53,852 nt of DNA, taken from Clostridia bacterium. GTDB taxonomy: Bacteria > Bacillota > Clostridia > TANB77 > UBA1234. Position 1 is the stretch's first letter, and every line of letters starts with the position of its first letter. Shown one piece after another: positions 1-8,496 of the stretch. The notes below the pieces were generated by a model that was not told the origin of the DNA, made no database searches, and worked only from the letters and a program-made list of their open reading frames with translations. The stretch is taken from assembly GCA_017462965.1 (NCBI GenBank), contig JAFTQC010000022.1, forward strand, positions 160,242-214,093, read 5' to 3'. Both the position numbers and the translations under genes were made by a program.

Positions 1-156
1 ATTACAACATATAACTTAACGGATGATGAAATAAAAGGAGAAATAGAGGAATATATTAATTTAGTAATGCCTGTCGGAAAAGAAAATTTAACGTTGGTTA
101 GAGTATATGAAATTACAACATTGTTGAAAGATGAGATAATGAAAATAAGCAAATAA
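1..156 (+). CDS. 3' end of an unknown protein (partial)
   Basis: Frame 1 is open from the first base to a TAA at 154-156 and gives the last 51 residues of a protein that begins outside the window. The visible part is acidic and lysine-rich with no membrane segment and no motif I recognise. The absence of stops and the normal AT-rich codon use suggest a real gene end. No clear terminator follows before the next gene. Confidence 0.5.
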   Translation: MTTYNLTDDEIKGEIEEYINLVMPVGKENLTLVRVYEITTLLKDEIMKISK

Positions 157-212
157 AATTTTACTGTAACACTAATGAAATTTATTTGTAACGTAAATGT
201 AATTGTATTAAT

Positions 213-241
213 TTGGCATAAGTACTAAAATTAAATAGTAC
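213..241 (+). promoter_or_regulatory. possible promoter of the 265-972 gene
   Basis: TTGGCA (213-218) and TAGTAC (236-241) are 17 bases apart, just upstream of a strong ribosome binding site. The -10 box is poor, so this is only a candidate. Confidence 0.25.
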
Positions 242-264
242 AAAGGATAAAAGGAGGTGTTTTC

Positions 265-972
265 ATGTTTTCACCGCAAGGCAATGATAATTTAATAAGT
301 AATAATGCGTCAATTGCTGCAAATAGCGCTTTGTATTCTTTTGATGACTCAAAAAATAAAGCAAATATTGTTAGTGAGAAACATGAAAATAAAAAAGGAG
401 CCTTTGCCAATTTTGCTAGAATTTCTTGTTTTGATGATGAAATTGGATGGGTTTCGGGTAATTTATCAAGTACATCTAATGATTTATACAGTACGCATGA
501 TTTTGCGAGTACAGGCTTATATAAGCCATTTGGCGTTAGTAATGATAATCCTCTTGGCAAGAACATTTATAGCTATTCTATGAGCTCTGCAACTGCGGTT
601 CGTGGAATTGCGTTTGCAAATGGTGGTCGTGGATTTGTGGAAAACCCACTAGCAAAACCATATAACATTGTGGATAACACATATGAATTTAATAGAACAA
701 TCACAAATAATGATTTTAATGATGTGATAAATGTTACAAAAAGCGAAAAAATTGAAGATTTGAGTAGAGTTGAGATTACTCCAGTTGCATATAATACATA
801 TCAAATATCTGATATTTTGAAAGAAACAAAGTCTTCACAAATTATAGATTTTAAACCTATTCCTCAAGAATTGGCGCTTACAAAACCGTCAAAGTTTAGA
901 AGTTTTTTTGGGAGTCAAATAGAATTAATAAGAAATTTGAAAAATATGTTTATTAGAAGTAAAGTTAAATAA
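265..972 (+). CDS. hypothetical protein, 235 aa
   Basis: I do not recognise this protein. The ATG at 265 follows a near-perfect AAAGGAGGTG ribosome binding site (about 250-259), so expression is likely. There is no signal peptide and no transmembrane segment. The first half is rich in Asn, Ser, Phe and Gly and looks poorly structured; the C-terminus (about residues 205-235) is basic. It is probably a lineage-specific cytoplasmic protein. It stands alone: the gene before it ends 108 bases upstream, and a palindrome starts 8 bases after its stop. Confidence 0.7.
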   Translation: MFSPQGNDNLISNNASIAANSALYSFDDSKNKANIVSEKHENKKGAFANFARISCFDDEIGWVSGNLSSTSNDLYSTHDFASTGLYKPFGVSNDNPLGKNIYSYSMSSATAVRGIAFANGGRGFVENPLAKPYNIVDNTYEFNRTITNNDFNDVINVTKSEKIEDLSRVEITPVAYNTYQISDILKETKSSQIIDFKPIPQELALTKPSKFRSFFGSQIELIRNLKNMFIRSKVK

Positions 973-980
973 AAAATTAT

Positions 981-1027
981 GGACAAGGGGACGTTTCTTT
1001 TCGGGACAAAGAAACGTCCCCTTGTCC
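981..1027. repeat. palindrome, perfect 20-bp arms, GGACAAGGGGACGTTTC family
   Basis: Bases 981-1000 are the exact reverse complement of 1008-1027, with a 7-base loop. The element lies between two convergent genes (ends 972 and 1035) and could act as a transcription barrier, though no long T-run follows. Its GGACAA...TTGTCC ends and GGGAC core recur in palindromes at 8.4, 18.7, 37.9 and 49.4 kb, so it belongs to a dispersed repeat family and is not a one-off terminator. Confidence 0.9.
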
Positions 1028-1034
1028 AAGTTTT

Positions 1035-1379
1035 TTAGAACTCAACTGGTTCTGGTTCATTATTTGTTTCAACATCAACAATTCCTGCGATTTCGTCAGC
1101 AATTGTTAGTATCTCACTAATTGTATCTGAATGTATTCCATATAATTCCATTAAACTATTTTTGTCAGCTGGAGCCATATCATAAGTCATAAGAGCAAAA
1201 TCTACTGTTGAAATTTTTTTTGTCTTAGCGTCATCTATGTAAAATCCGTTGAAAACTTCAGCTGGAAGTGCACTTATTTTAGCTGAAACAGCATTAATGT
1301 ATGTATCTGATTTACCAATTTTCCAGCTTGAATCACTGGTTGTTGACAGCATTTTCAATATTTTTAGTCTATTTTCCAA
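1035..1379 (-). CDS. hypothetical protein, 114 aa (TTG start)
   Basis: This is a small soluble protein of unknown function. The frame is open upstream to an ATG at 1427, but the only good ribosome binding site (GGGAGGG) lies 7 bases before a TTG at 1379, so I place the start there. The N-terminus then reads MENRLKILKML. The protein is mostly helical in appearance, has no membrane segment, and ends in an acidic Glu/Pro tail. It is convergent with the 265-972 gene across the palindrome at 981-1027. Confidence 0.6.
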   Translation of the reverse strand: MENRLKILKMLSTTSDSSWKIGKSDTYINAVSAKISALPAEVFNGFYIDDAKTKKISTVDFALMTYDMAPADKNSLMELYGIHSDTISEILTIADEIAGIVDVETNNEPEPVEF

Positions 1380-1464
1380 TCTTAATCCCTCCCGACTTTT
1401 GTGTCTAAAGCACCTGCATTCTATCATTATTGCATAATAAATTCAAGAAGTTTTACTAAAAAGC

Positions 1465-1493
1465 TTGACAAATTAGCAAATGCGTTGTAAACT
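1465..1493 (+). promoter_or_regulatory. sigma-A-type promoter of the ylxM-ffh-rplS operon
   Basis: TTGACA (1465-1470) and TAAACT (1488-1493) are separated by exactly 17 bases. Transcription would start near 1500, leaving a short leader before the AGGAGG ribosome binding site and the ATG at 1519. Confidence 0.75.
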
Positions 1494-1518
1494 ACTTTCG
1501 GTTTACAGGAGGTAGCAT

Positions 1519-1824
1519 ATGGATAAAAACATTCATGTTAGTATGTTGCTTGAAATGTATGGCAAATTGCTTACAGATAAACAAGCAGATGTAATTGATT
1601 TGTATTACAATCAGAATTTGTCTTTAGGTGAGATTGCTGAAGAACTAGAAATCACACGTCAAGGTGTTAGAAAAAGCTTAGTGGATGGTGAAAAAAAGCT
1701 TATAGACATTGAAGAAAAACTAGGATTTTTTAAGGAAAAACAAAGACGTGAGAAGATAATAGAGGATATTATTGAGAATACAAACGATAAAAATGTTGTG
1801 AAGAAATTAACAAATTTATTATAA
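1519..1824 (+). CDS. ylxM: YlxM/UPF0122 family helix-turn-helix protein
   Basis: At 101 residues this is a typical YlxM. Residues about 18-60 form a sigma-70 region-4-like helix-turn-helix: LLTDKQADVIDLYY followed by LSLGEIAEELEITRQGV. YlxM is nearly always encoded directly before ffh, as here (stop 13 bases before the ffh start), and is thought to accompany the signal recognition particle; its exact role in Clostridia is not settled. The tail after residue 70 is charged and helical. An AGGAGG site precedes the ATG, and the gene opens the operon from the promoter at 1465. Confidence 0.92.
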   Translation: MDKNIHVSMLLEMYGKLLTDKQADVIDLYYNQNLSLGEIAEELEITRQGVRKSLVDGEKKLIDIEEKLGFFKEKQRREKIIEDIIENTNDKNVVKKLTNLL

Positions 1825-1837
1825 AGGGGTTCATATA

Positions 1838-3277
1838 ATGGCTTTTGAAAGTTTAAGTGAAAAACTTCAAGGTGTTATAAACAAACTAAAGGGAAAAGCT
1901 CGTGTTACAGAAGAGGATGTAAAAGAGATTTCAAGAGAAGTTAAACTTGCTTTACTTGAAGCGGATGTTAACTACAAAATAGTTAAAGATTTTACTTCAA
2001 AAATTAGTGAAAAAGCTCTTGGTCAAGATGTTTTAAAGAGTTTAACTCCAGGTCAACAAGTTGTTAAGATAGTTCATGAAGAATTAGTTAACTTGTTAGG
2101 TACAGAAGAAGTTGGTTTAAATATTTCACCAAATCCGCCAACAATAATAATGATGGCTGGATTACAAGGTTCTGGTAAAACTACTATGGCTGCTAAGCTT
2201 GCTAACATGCTTAGAAAAAAAGGAAAAAAACCTTTGATGGTTGCTTGTGATGTTTATAGACCTGCAGCTATCGATCAATTAGAAGTTTTAGGAAAACAAC
2301 TAAACATTCCAGTTTATTCTGATAAAGAATCAAAGGATGTTGTTGATATAGCAAATAGAGCTTTGAAAGAAGCTAGTTCAAAATTAAATGATGTAGTTAT
2401 TGTGGATACAGCTGGTAGACTTCATATAGATGAAGAACTTATGGATGAACTTAGAAGGTTGAAAGCTTCGATTAAACCACATGAGATTTTATTAGTTGTT
2501 GACTCAATGACAGGTCAAGATGCAGTAAATGTTGCTCAAAGTTTTAATGAACAATTAGAAATTGATGGTGTTGCGATTACAAAACTTGATGGTGATACTC
2601 GTGGTGGTGCGGCACTTTCAGTTAAAGCAATAACAGGCAAGCCAATTAAATTTTCTGGTACAGGTGAAAAATTAAATGATATAGAAGTTTTTCATCCAGA
2701 CAGAATGGCTAAGAGAATTCTTGGAATGGGGGATGTTCTTTCTCTTATCGAAAAAGCAGAAGAAGCTTTTGATGAAGAGCAAGCAATCAAGCTTGAAAAG
2801 AAACTTAGAAAACAAGAATTTACTCTTCAAGATTATTTGAATCAATTAAAGCAAATTAAAAAACTTGGCTCTATTAAATCAATTTTAGGTATGATAGGAA
2901 TAGATCAAAAAGCTATTGAAGAAGCTAAAGTTGATGAAAAACAATTTGTTAGAATAGAAGCAATCATTCAATCAATGACAATGGAAGAAAGAGAAGATGT
3001 GGATATTCTAAATGGTAAGAGAAGAAGAAGAATTGCTGATGGTGCTGGTACAACAGTGCAACAAGTAAACAAATTTATCAAACAATATTCTGATACAAGA
3101 GCTCTTATGAAGAGCATGATGAGTGGCAAAGGTCCAATGAACAAAATGATGAAAAACATTATGAAAGAAGCTGAAAAATTAGATATGGACAAAGTTTCGA
3201 AAGAAGACATGGAAGCTATAAAAAATATAAATAGCATGGAAGATTTAGAAAACTTTAGAAAGAATCTAAGAAAATAA
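1838..3277 (+). CDS. ffh: signal recognition particle GTPase Ffh
   Basis: Ffh binds 4.5S/6S SRP RNA and signal peptides and, with FtsY, delivers nascent membrane and secreted proteins to SecYEG. The 479 residues contain the N-terminal helical domain (about 1-90), the G domain with GLQGSGKTT (from residue 108), DTAGRL, and TKLDGDTRGGA, and a C-terminal methionine-rich M domain (about 330-479) with the SRP-RNA-binding segment around GKRRRRIADGAG. The length is normal and the Met-rich end is intact. It is the second gene of the ylxM operon. Confidence 0.98.
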   Translation: MAFESLSEKLQGVINKLKGKARVTEEDVKEISREVKLALLEADVNYKIVKDFTSKISEKALGQDVLKSLTPGQQVVKIVHEELVNLLGTEEVGLNISPNPPTIIMMAGLQGSGKTTMAAKLANMLRKKGKKPLMVACDVYRPAAIDQLEVLGKQLNIPVYSDKESKDVVDIANRALKEASSKLNDVVIVDTAGRLHIDEELMDELRRLKASIKPHEILLVVDSMTGQDAVNVAQSFNEQLEIDGVAITKLDGDTRGGAALSVKAITGKPIKFSGTGEKLNDIEVFHPDRMAKRILGMGDVLSLIEKAEEAFDEEQAIKLEKKLRKQEFTLQDYLNQLKQIKKLGSIKSILGMIGIDQKAIEEAKVDEKQFVRIEAIIQSMTMEEREDVDILNGKRRRRIADGAGTTVQQVNKFIKQYSDTRALMKSMMSGKGPMNKMMKNIMKEAEKLDMDKVSKEDMEAIKNINSMEDLENFRKNLRK

Positions 3278-3333
3278 TTCAAGTTATCAATAATAAATGA
3301 TATAAATTAGGAAATTTGAAGGGGGTGAAATAC

Positions 3334-3570
3334 ATGGTAAAAATCAGACTTAGAAGAGATGGTGCTAAAAAAGCTCCTTACTATAAAGTAGTAGTTGCTG
3401 ATTCTAGATTCCCTAGAGATGGCAGATTCATCGAAGAGATTGGTGTTTATGATCCAATGAAAGATCCAGCTATAATTAAAATCGATACAGAAAAATATGA
3501 AACTTGGATAAAAAATGGAGCACAACCAACAGACAGAGTTAAAAAACTATTTGAAAAAGTTTCTAACTAA
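3334..3570 (+). CDS. rpsP: 30S ribosomal protein bS16
   Basis: The 78-residue product starts [20 protein letters not shown], the typical bS16 N-terminus, and continues with the [15 protein letters not shown] signature. The frame extends upstream to 3316, but AAGGGGGTG (about 3318-3326) fits the ATG at 3334, which is also the family start. bS16 is needed for assembly of the 30S body. The gene lies 56 bases after ffh and before khpA, the usual order in Bacillota. Confidence 0.97.
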   Translation: MVKIRLRRDGAKKAPYYKVVVADSRFPRDGRFIEEIGVYDPMKDPAIIKIDTEKYETWIKNGAQPTDRVKKLFEKVSN

Positions 3571-3604
3571 TTAGTTTGATATCTAAATTTACGGAGGTAT
3601 GAAA

Positions 3605-3835
3605 ATGAAAGAAACGTTAGAAATGTTAGTAAAAAGCTTAGTTGACAATACAGACAAAGTTGAAATAACAGAAAAAGAAAATGGCGATGATGTTACTCTT
3701 GAAATTAGAGTTGATTCTTCTGATATGGGTAAAATCATTGGTAAACAAGGAAGAATAGCTAAAGCTATTAGAGTTCTTATGAAAGCATATGCTACAAAAA
3801 TGAATAAAAAAGTTAGTGTTGAAATTTTAGATTAA
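3605..3835 (+). CDS. khpA: KH-domain RNA-binding protein KhpA (YlqC)
   Basis: This is a 76-residue single KH domain with the GxxG loop in GKIIGKQGR. KhpA pairs with KhpB/Jag to bind RNA and affects cell elongation and division in several Firmicutes. Two ATGs are possible: 3599 lies only one base after GGAGG (3593-3597), while 3605 is 7 bases away and gives the usual family length, so I use 3605. It sits in its usual place between rpsP and rimM. Confidence 0.93.
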   Translation: MKETLEMLVKSLVDNTDKVEITEKENGDDVTLEIRVDSSDMGKIIGKQGRIAKAIRVLMKAYATKMNKKVSVEILD

Positions 3836-3852
3836 TAATCGGAGGAATTTAA

Positions 3853-4365
3853 ATGGTAGATTATTTTGAGATTGGTCATATCTCGAATACGCATGGTCTG
3901 AAAGGTGAAATGAAAGTAAGACCATTTACGTCTAATAAAAAAGATTATGAAAAATTGAAAAATATACTTGTCGATATAAACGGCGAGCTTAAAGAATATA
4001 CTATTGAATCTGTAAGATATCAGCAAGACATTGTGCTTTTAAAACTTAATGGCGTTGAAAGCATAGAAGATGCTGAAAAGCTAAAAGGTAGATACATAAA
4101 AATACCTAGAGAACTTGCAAAAGAGACTAGTGATAATGAATTTTTTATTGCTGACTTGATTGGTTGTGAAGTCTATCAAGATGAATTATTAGGAGTAGTC
4201 GATGATGTGTTTACAGCAGGTGCAAGTGATGTATATGTTATAAAAAGAAAAGGTAAGAAAGACTTACTTCTTCCGGCAATAGCTTCTGTTATAAAGAAGG
4301 TAGATGTTGCTAATAAGCGAATTGATGTAGAAATTCCTAGGGGGTTAGAAGACGATGAGGTTTGA
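3853..4365 (+). CDS. rimM: ribosome maturation factor RimM
   Basis: RimM binds uS19 and assists maturation of the 30S head. The 170 residues show the N-terminal RimM barrel (DYFEIGHISNTHGLKGEMKV) and the C-terminal PRC-barrel (from about residue 95, with VDDVFTAGASDVYVI and LLPAI). The start follows GGAGG by a normal distance. The 3' end overlaps trmD by 11 bases, which implies translational coupling. Length and context are ordinary. Confidence 0.96.
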   Translation: MVDYFEIGHISNTHGLKGEMKVRPFTSNKKDYEKLKNILVDINGELKEYTIESVRYQQDIVLLKLNGVESIEDAEKLKGRYIKIPRELAKETSDNEFFIADLIGCEVYQDELLGVVDDVFTAGASDVYVIKRKGKKDLLLPAIASVIKKVDVANKRIDVEIPRGLEDDEV

Positions 4366-5050
4366 TGTATTAACGCTTTTTCCTGAAATGTTTGATGCAG
4401 TAAAAACAAGCATTGTTGGCAGAGCGATGAACAACAACTTAATTGATCTAAACTTAATTAATTTTAGAGAATTTTCTACAGACAAACAAAAGCATGTAGA
4501 TGACTGCCCTTATGGTGGCGGTGCAGGAATGGTTATAAAACCAGAGCCTGTATATGATGCCTATAAATCAATTGTAAATGATTTAGATTACAAACCTAAA
4601 GTAATTTACATGTCTCCACAAGGAAAAGTACTTACTCAGCAGATTGCTAGAGAATTGTCTAAAGAAAATCATCTGATTTTACTTTGTGGTCATTATGAAG
4701 GTATTGATCAAAGAGTTTTAGATGAAATTGTAGACGAAGAAATTTCAATTGGCGATTATGTACTTACAGGTGGAGAACTTCCTGCAATGGTACTAATTGA
4801 TGCAGTTAGCAGAAATGTTAAAGGTGTTATAAAAGATGAGTCTGTTGAAGATGAGTCTTTTAGCGATGGATATTTAGAGTATCCACATTATACTAGACCA
4901 GAGGTATTTATGGGTAAAAGAGTTCCAGATATATTGCTTTCTGGACATCATGCAAATATTGAAAAATGGAGACGTGAGCAATCGATTGAAATTACGAAGC
5001 GTAAGCGTCCTGATTTAATTAAAGAAGAAAGGAGTCAAACAAATGGATAA
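4355..5050 (+). CDS. trmD: tRNA (guanine-N1)-methyltransferase TrmD
   Basis: TrmD transfers methyl from SAM to G37 of tRNAs and so prevents frameshifting. The 231 residues carry the SPOUT deep-knot segments: [21 protein letters not shown] and [16 protein letters not shown]. The C-terminal domain contains the expected [10 protein letters not shown] and [14 protein letters not shown] motifs. It overlaps rimM by 11 bases and rplS by 8 bases. The protein is full length with no anomalies. Confidence 0.98.
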   Translation: MRFDVLTLFPEMFDAVKTSIVGRAMNNNLIDLNLINFREFSTDKQKHVDDCPYGGGAGMVIKPEPVYDAYKSIVNDLDYKPKVIYMSPQGKVLTQQIARELSKENHLILLCGHYEGIDQRVLDEIVDEEISIGDYVLTGGELPAMVLIDAVSRNVKGVIKDESVEDESFSDGYLEYPHYTRPEVFMGKRVPDILLSGHHANIEKWRREQSIEITKRKRPDLIKEERSQTNG

Positions 5051-5417
5051 AATTAAAGCTATAGAAAACGAACAACTTAGAGAGAACAAGCTTGTATTAA
5101 ATATTGGTGATACAGTTAAAGTACACGCAAAAATTAAAGAAGGAAATAAAGAAAGAATTCAAGTATTTGAAGGTACTATCATCAAAAAACAAGGCGGCGG
5201 AGCAAACGAAACTTTCACAGTTAGAAGAGTTGCATACGGCGTAGGTGTTGAAAAAACATTCTTAGTAAACTCTCCAAAGGTTGAAAAAGTTGAAATCGTT
5301 AGAGCTGGTAAAGTTAGAAGAGCTAAACTTTATTATTTAAGAGATAGAGTTGGTAAAGCTACTAAAGTTAAAGAAAAAATTACTTCTAAAGAAGCTAACA
5401 ACGAATCAGCTGAATAA
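5043..5417 (+). CDS. rplS: 50S ribosomal protein bL19
   Basis: bL19 lies at the 30S-50S interface. The 124-residue product has the family core [19 protein letters not shown], then [12 protein letters not shown] and the basic C-terminal [17 protein letters not shown] short Lys/Glu-rich tail after residue 108 is slightly longer than in many homologues. The ATG lies inside the last codons of trmD, behind an AGAAAGGAG site. A strong terminator follows 10 bases after the stop and closes the operon. Confidence 0.97.
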   Translation: MDKIKAIENEQLRENKLVLNIGDTVKVHAKIKEGNKERIQVFEGTIIKKQGGGANETFTVRRVAYGVGVEKTFLVNSPKVEKVEIVRAGKVRRAKLYYLRDRVGKATKVKEKITSKEANNESAE

Positions 5418-5427
5418 TAAAAAAATG

Positions 5428-5457
5428 AAACTCAGTCCAATAGGACTGAGTTTTTTT
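5428..5457 (+). terminator. Rho-independent terminator after rplS
   Basis: CTCAGTCC (5431-5438) pairs with GGACTGAG (5443-5450) over a 4-base loop, extended by AAA/TTT and followed by seven T. The convergent gene ends at 5469, and the A-run on the left lets the hairpin also work for the minus strand. Confidence 0.93.
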
Positions 5458-5468
5458 GCGGACAATTT

Positions 5469-6551
5469 TTATTTAACCCTTAAAATATATGTTATTTCTG
5501 ATTCATATTTTGTTGCTGATGTTGTTATTCCTGGGTTTTTTATGCATGAATCTGAGCCACAGTTATATACTTTTATTGTGTATGTGCCATTTGAGTTTTT
5601 TGTATAAGATGAGAAGAATTCTACGTGCCCAGGTGATACTAAAATGTCTCCTGGTTTAGCGTTGCTTAGTGAACTAACTGTTTGTAGATAATTGTTTCCG
5701 CCTGATGCGCCGATTGAAGCGAATGTGGCGCTATTTCTTTGGTAACTGAAGTAATTCATCATGTTTGATAGTCCATTTGCTTTGGCATATTCATATAAAG
5801 CCCATGTTACAAACGAACTGCAGTCAACGTAGCGTTTTGAATTGTAGGTTTTGCTTTGATCTGCGGGTATTGATCTAACTCCGTTTGCCAAGCTGTAATA
5901 AAAATTGTTGTTTGCATAGTATGTTTTACAGTTTTGAATAATAGTAAGTAAGTTAGAAGAGTTCCTATTAAATGTTGGTAGTGTAGAAGTAGAGGTTATT
6001 GTGTTTGGAGCTGTTGATGCTAGATAGTTTGCAGAGACATATCCATATTTATTGTTATATTTTACATATGCCCACCCATTACTTCTTTTTTGATAGACAT
6101 ATATCTTTGTTCCTTTATTAATAATTCCATTTGATAAATATGTAGTTCCTGGTCCGCTTCTGAAATGAACATTAGCTGTAGTGTATCTATAAGCGTTTAT
6201 GGATGTGTTTGTAGAAGTTGCTGAGTTAGAATTTGTAGAAATTCCAATTGCTTTTTTTAATGCTGCTCTTGTGGCTGGACCGACAATTCCGTCTGTATCT
6301 AAATTGTTATATCTTTGAAAATGTACAACTGCATTTTTGGTAATATTTCCGAATGCACCGTCTATCTCAATTGTGTATCCGTTTTGTTTTAGCATGTCTT
6401 GGACCCACTTAACGCCTGTTCCTGTAGAGCCGTATTTTATTAGATTTGTAGGCTCTATATAGTTACTTGTGTATGCAGCATATGAGTAAGCAAAATTGCT
6501 TAAAAAGAAGATGCTCAGCATACTAAGTAATAATATTTTGAGTATACGCAA
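5469..6551 (-). CDS. secreted cell-wall hydrolase: PG-binding + SH3 + Cys/His peptidase
   Basis: This is a 360-residue exported protein predicted to bind and cut peptidoglycan. Residues 1-25 are a signal peptide (basic start, hydrophobic core, ending around AYSYA). Residues about 36-102 are a PG_binding_1 domain (VKWVQDMLKQNGY, IDGAFGNITKNAV, DGIVGPATRAAL). Residues about 121-177 are a bacterial SH3 domain (NVHFRSGPGTTY). The C-terminal part has a catalytic pair resembling NlpC/P60 or amidase folds: Cys244 in VDCSSFVTW and His309 in SPGHVEFF. The start is TTG at 6551, 7 bases after AAGGAGGTG. It is monocistronic and may be a spore- or growth-related lysin. The exact bond cut cannot be told by eye. 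Confidence 0.85.
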   Translation of the reverse strand: MRILKILLLSMLSIFFLSNFAYSYAAYTSNYIEPTNLIKYGSTGTGVKWVQDMLKQNGYTIEIDGAFGNITKNAVVHFQRYNNLDTDGIVGPATRAALKKAIGISTNSNSATSTNTSINAYRYTTANVHFRSGPGTTYLSNGIINKGTKIYVYQKRSNGWAYVKYNNKYGYVSANYLASTAPNTITSTSTLPTFNRNSSNLLTIIQNCKTYYANNNFYYSLANGVRSIPADQSKTYNSKRYVDCSSFVTWALYEYAKANGLSNMMNYFSYQRNSATFASIGASGGNNYLQTVSSLSNAKPGDILVSPGHVEFFSSYTKNSNGTYTIKVYNCGSDSCIKNPGITTSATKYESEITYILRVK

Positions 6552-6700
6552 GTGAAATCACCTCCTTACACTAATTATAAGAGCTGAATAGCTGTAGGGT
6601 AAACCCACAAATGTTGGAGTATTAAGCAAAATATGGATTTCTTTGAACATTTAACGAATATCTCTAATGTGCATTTACACTAGCTTTTTATGGAAGCAAG

Positions 6701-6709
6701 TGGTATAAT
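6701..6709 (+). promoter_or_regulatory. extended -10 promoter before the 6758 gene
   Basis: TGGTATAAT is a consensus TATAAT preceded by the TGn extension. No good -35 box stands 17 bases upstream, which is common for extended -10 promoters. The same nine bases occur at 37977-37985. Confidence 0.6.
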
Positions 6710-6757
6710 GGTTTACGAAATATTAAGCGTGGAATCTTGTTAAAAAGGAGAATTAGT

Positions 6758-7099
6758 ATGGTTAAAGATTATAAGGTTATTACATTATGTGGTTCTACAA
6801 GATTTAAAGATGAGTTTTATAAAGTTCAAAAAGATTTAACTTTGAAAGGTAACATAGTTATTTCAGTTGGATTATTTGGTCATTCGGGTGATTCTGAAGT
6901 GTGGGAGAACATGGATGAGGGAACTTTGACAAAAACGAAAGAAATGTTAGACGATATGCATAAACGAAAGATAGATATGTGCGATGAAATTTTTGTTATA
7001 AATGTTAATGGATATATAGGTGATAGTACAAAATCTGAAATTGAGTATGCTAAAAAAGAAGGAAAAAAGGTTAATTATTTGGAAGCAATAGAAGAATAA
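6758..7099 (+). CDS. DUF4406 / nucleoside 2-deoxyribosyltransferase-like protein
   Basis: The 113-residue protein has the Rossmann-like start VITLCGSTRF followed later by DEIFVINVNGYIGDSTKSEIEYAKKEGK. This matches small proteins of the nucleoside 2-deoxyribosyltransferase-like/DUF4406 group, where GSTRF and the D..S.SE segment line the nucleotide pocket. The reaction cannot be inferred from sequence. The start is the ATG at 6758 behind AAAAAGGAG; an upstream in-frame TTG at 6737 overlaps that site and is not used. It shares the promoter at 6701 and is followed 16 bases later by rbgA. Confidence 0.75.
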   Translation: MVKDYKVITLCGSTRFKDEFYKVQKDLTLKGNIVISVGLFGHSGDSEVWENMDEGTLTKTKEMLDDMHKRKIDMCDEIFVINVNGYIGDSTKSEIEYAKKEGKKVNYLEAIEE

Positions 7100-7115
7100 G
7101 AAGGAAGTGTAAAAA

Positions 7116-7991
7116 ATGGGTAGTAATCAAAACCAAATACAATGGTATCCTGGTCATATGGCGAAAGCCAGAAGAGAGATAGGAGATGCTGTAAAACAAG
7201 TTGATGTTGTTATTGAACTTGTTGATGCTAGGATTCCTAAGTCAAGTAGAAATCCTATTTTAAATGAAATAATTGCGGATAAGCCAAGGATAATAGTTTT
7301 AAATAAAGCGGATCTTGCAGATAAAACAGAAAATCAAAAGTGGATTAACCATTTTAAAACTAAAAATCAAGTAGCAATCGAAACTAATTCGAATCAAGGG
7401 TTGGGAATGAAGAAAGTAGTTGATGCTGCTTATGAACTTATGAGAGAAAAACTTGAGAGAAAAGAAAAACAAGGAATGGTGGGAGCATCAATTAAAGCGA
7501 TGATAGTTGGAATTCCTAACGTTGGTAAATCTACTTTTATAAATAAAGTTGCTGGTAAATCTACTGCTGAAACAGGAAATAAACCTGGTGTTACAAAGAG
7601 AAATCAATGGGTAAGATTAAATGAAAAAATTCAGCTTTTAGATACTCCTGGTGTGCTTTGGCCAAAATTTGATGATGAGTTGACGGCGCGTCATTTAGCA
7701 TATATAGGAACAATAAAAGATGCTATTATGGATATTGAAGAATTATCTTTATTTTTAGTTGAAGAATTGCTTGGAGAAAACAAAGATAAGTTGTTTGAAA
7801 GATACAAAATTGATTCTGATTTTGAATATGAAATGCCACTTGAAGTCCTTGAGGAGATTGGCCGAAAAAGAGGTTGCCTAGTAAAGGGCGGAGAAATCGA
7901 TTATACAAAAGTTGCTAATATAATAATTGATGAATTTAGAACTGGAAAGATTGGTAATATAACGTTAGAATCTGCTCCAGAAAGGAAGTAA
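7116..7991 (+). CDS. rbgA: ribosome biogenesis GTPase RbgA (YlqF)
   Basis: RbgA is a circularly permuted GTPase required for late 50S assembly. The permuted motif order is visible in the 291 residues: G4 NKAD (about residue 64) comes first, then G1 GIPNVGKST (about 132), then G3 DTPGVLWPK. The N-terminus IQWYPGHMAKARREI is typical of YlqF. The C-terminal helical domain runs from about residue 205. It lies 3 bases before mrnC, so the two are cotranscribed ribosome and rRNA maturation factors. Confidence 0.96.
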   Translation: MGSNQNQIQWYPGHMAKARREIGDAVKQVDVVIELVDARIPKSSRNPILNEIIADKPRIIVLNKADLADKTENQKWINHFKTKNQVAIETNSNQGLGMKKVVDAAYELMREKLERKEKQGMVGASIKAMIVGIPNVGKSTFINKVAGKSTAETGNKPGVTKRNQWVRLNEKIQLLDTPGVLWPKFDDELTARHLAYIGTIKDAIMDIEELSLFLVEELLGENKDKLFERYKIDSDFEYEMPLEVLEEIGRKRGCLVKGGEIDYTKVANIIIDEFRTGKIGNITLESAPERK

Positions 7992-7994
7992 GGT

Positions 7995-8393
7995 ATGAAG
8001 AAGGAAGAAGTATTGCAATATTCGCCACTTGTATGGGCATATATGGGAGATGCGGTTTATGAAATGTATATTCGTGAGTATGTAATAAGTCAAGGTCTTT
8101 GTAAAAATGGGTTGTTACATAGAAAGAGTATTAAATTTGTAAGTGCGAAAGCTCAATGTGCTATACTAAAAGAGTTGGAAGAAAAACTTACAGAAGAAGA
8201 GTTAGATATTGTTAGAAGAGGGAGAAATGCAAATCCACACTCAACAGCTAAAAATGCAGATATTGTTGAATATAAGTATGCAACCGGATTTGAAGCATTA
8301 ATCGGTTTTTTACATTTGACGGAGCAAAAAGAAAGATTAGACGAGATTTTAAAGATGTGTGTTGAGTTTGTAAATATCTCTAAAAGTAAATAA
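7995..8393 (+). CDS. mrnC: Mini-ribonuclease III (MrnC)
   Basis: Mini-III trims the ends of 23S rRNA precursor in Firmicutes. The 132-residue protein is an RNase III catalytic domain without a dsRNA-binding domain: SPLVWAYMGDAVYEMYIREYV supplies the first acidic metal ligands (Gly-Asp-Ala), and YKYATGFEALIGFLHL supplies the catalytic Glu of the second signature. The RRGRN segment is also typical. It directly follows rbgA. A repeat-derived terminator stands 11 bases after its stop. Confidence 0.95.
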   Translation: MKKEEVLQYSPLVWAYMGDAVYEMYIREYVISQGLCKNGLLHRKSIKFVSAKAQCAILKELEEKLTEEELDIVRRGRNANPHSTAKNADIVEYKYATGFEALIGFLHLTEQKERLDEILKMCVEFVNISKSK

Positions 8394-8404
8394 GCTAGAA
8401 AACG

Positions 8405-8436
8405 GGACAAAGGGACGGTTCTTTTGTCCTTTTTTT
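8405..8436 (+). terminator. repeat-derived terminator after mrnC
   Basis: GGACAAAG and CTTTTGTCC form a short stem around a GGGACGGTT core, followed by seven T. The sequence belongs to the dispersed GGACAAA...TTTGTCC palindrome family and probably serves as the terminator of rbgA-mrnC. Confidence 0.75.
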
Positions 8437-8496
8437 ATTGAATAACTTCTAACACAATAGTAAAATTATATTAGAATACAATAAGGGGGAGTTAGA

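Noticed and set aside
981-1027. Possible CRISPR-type repeat
   Set aside because: The GGGAC palindromes are dispersed singly through 50 kb, not spaced regularly, and no cas genes are present.
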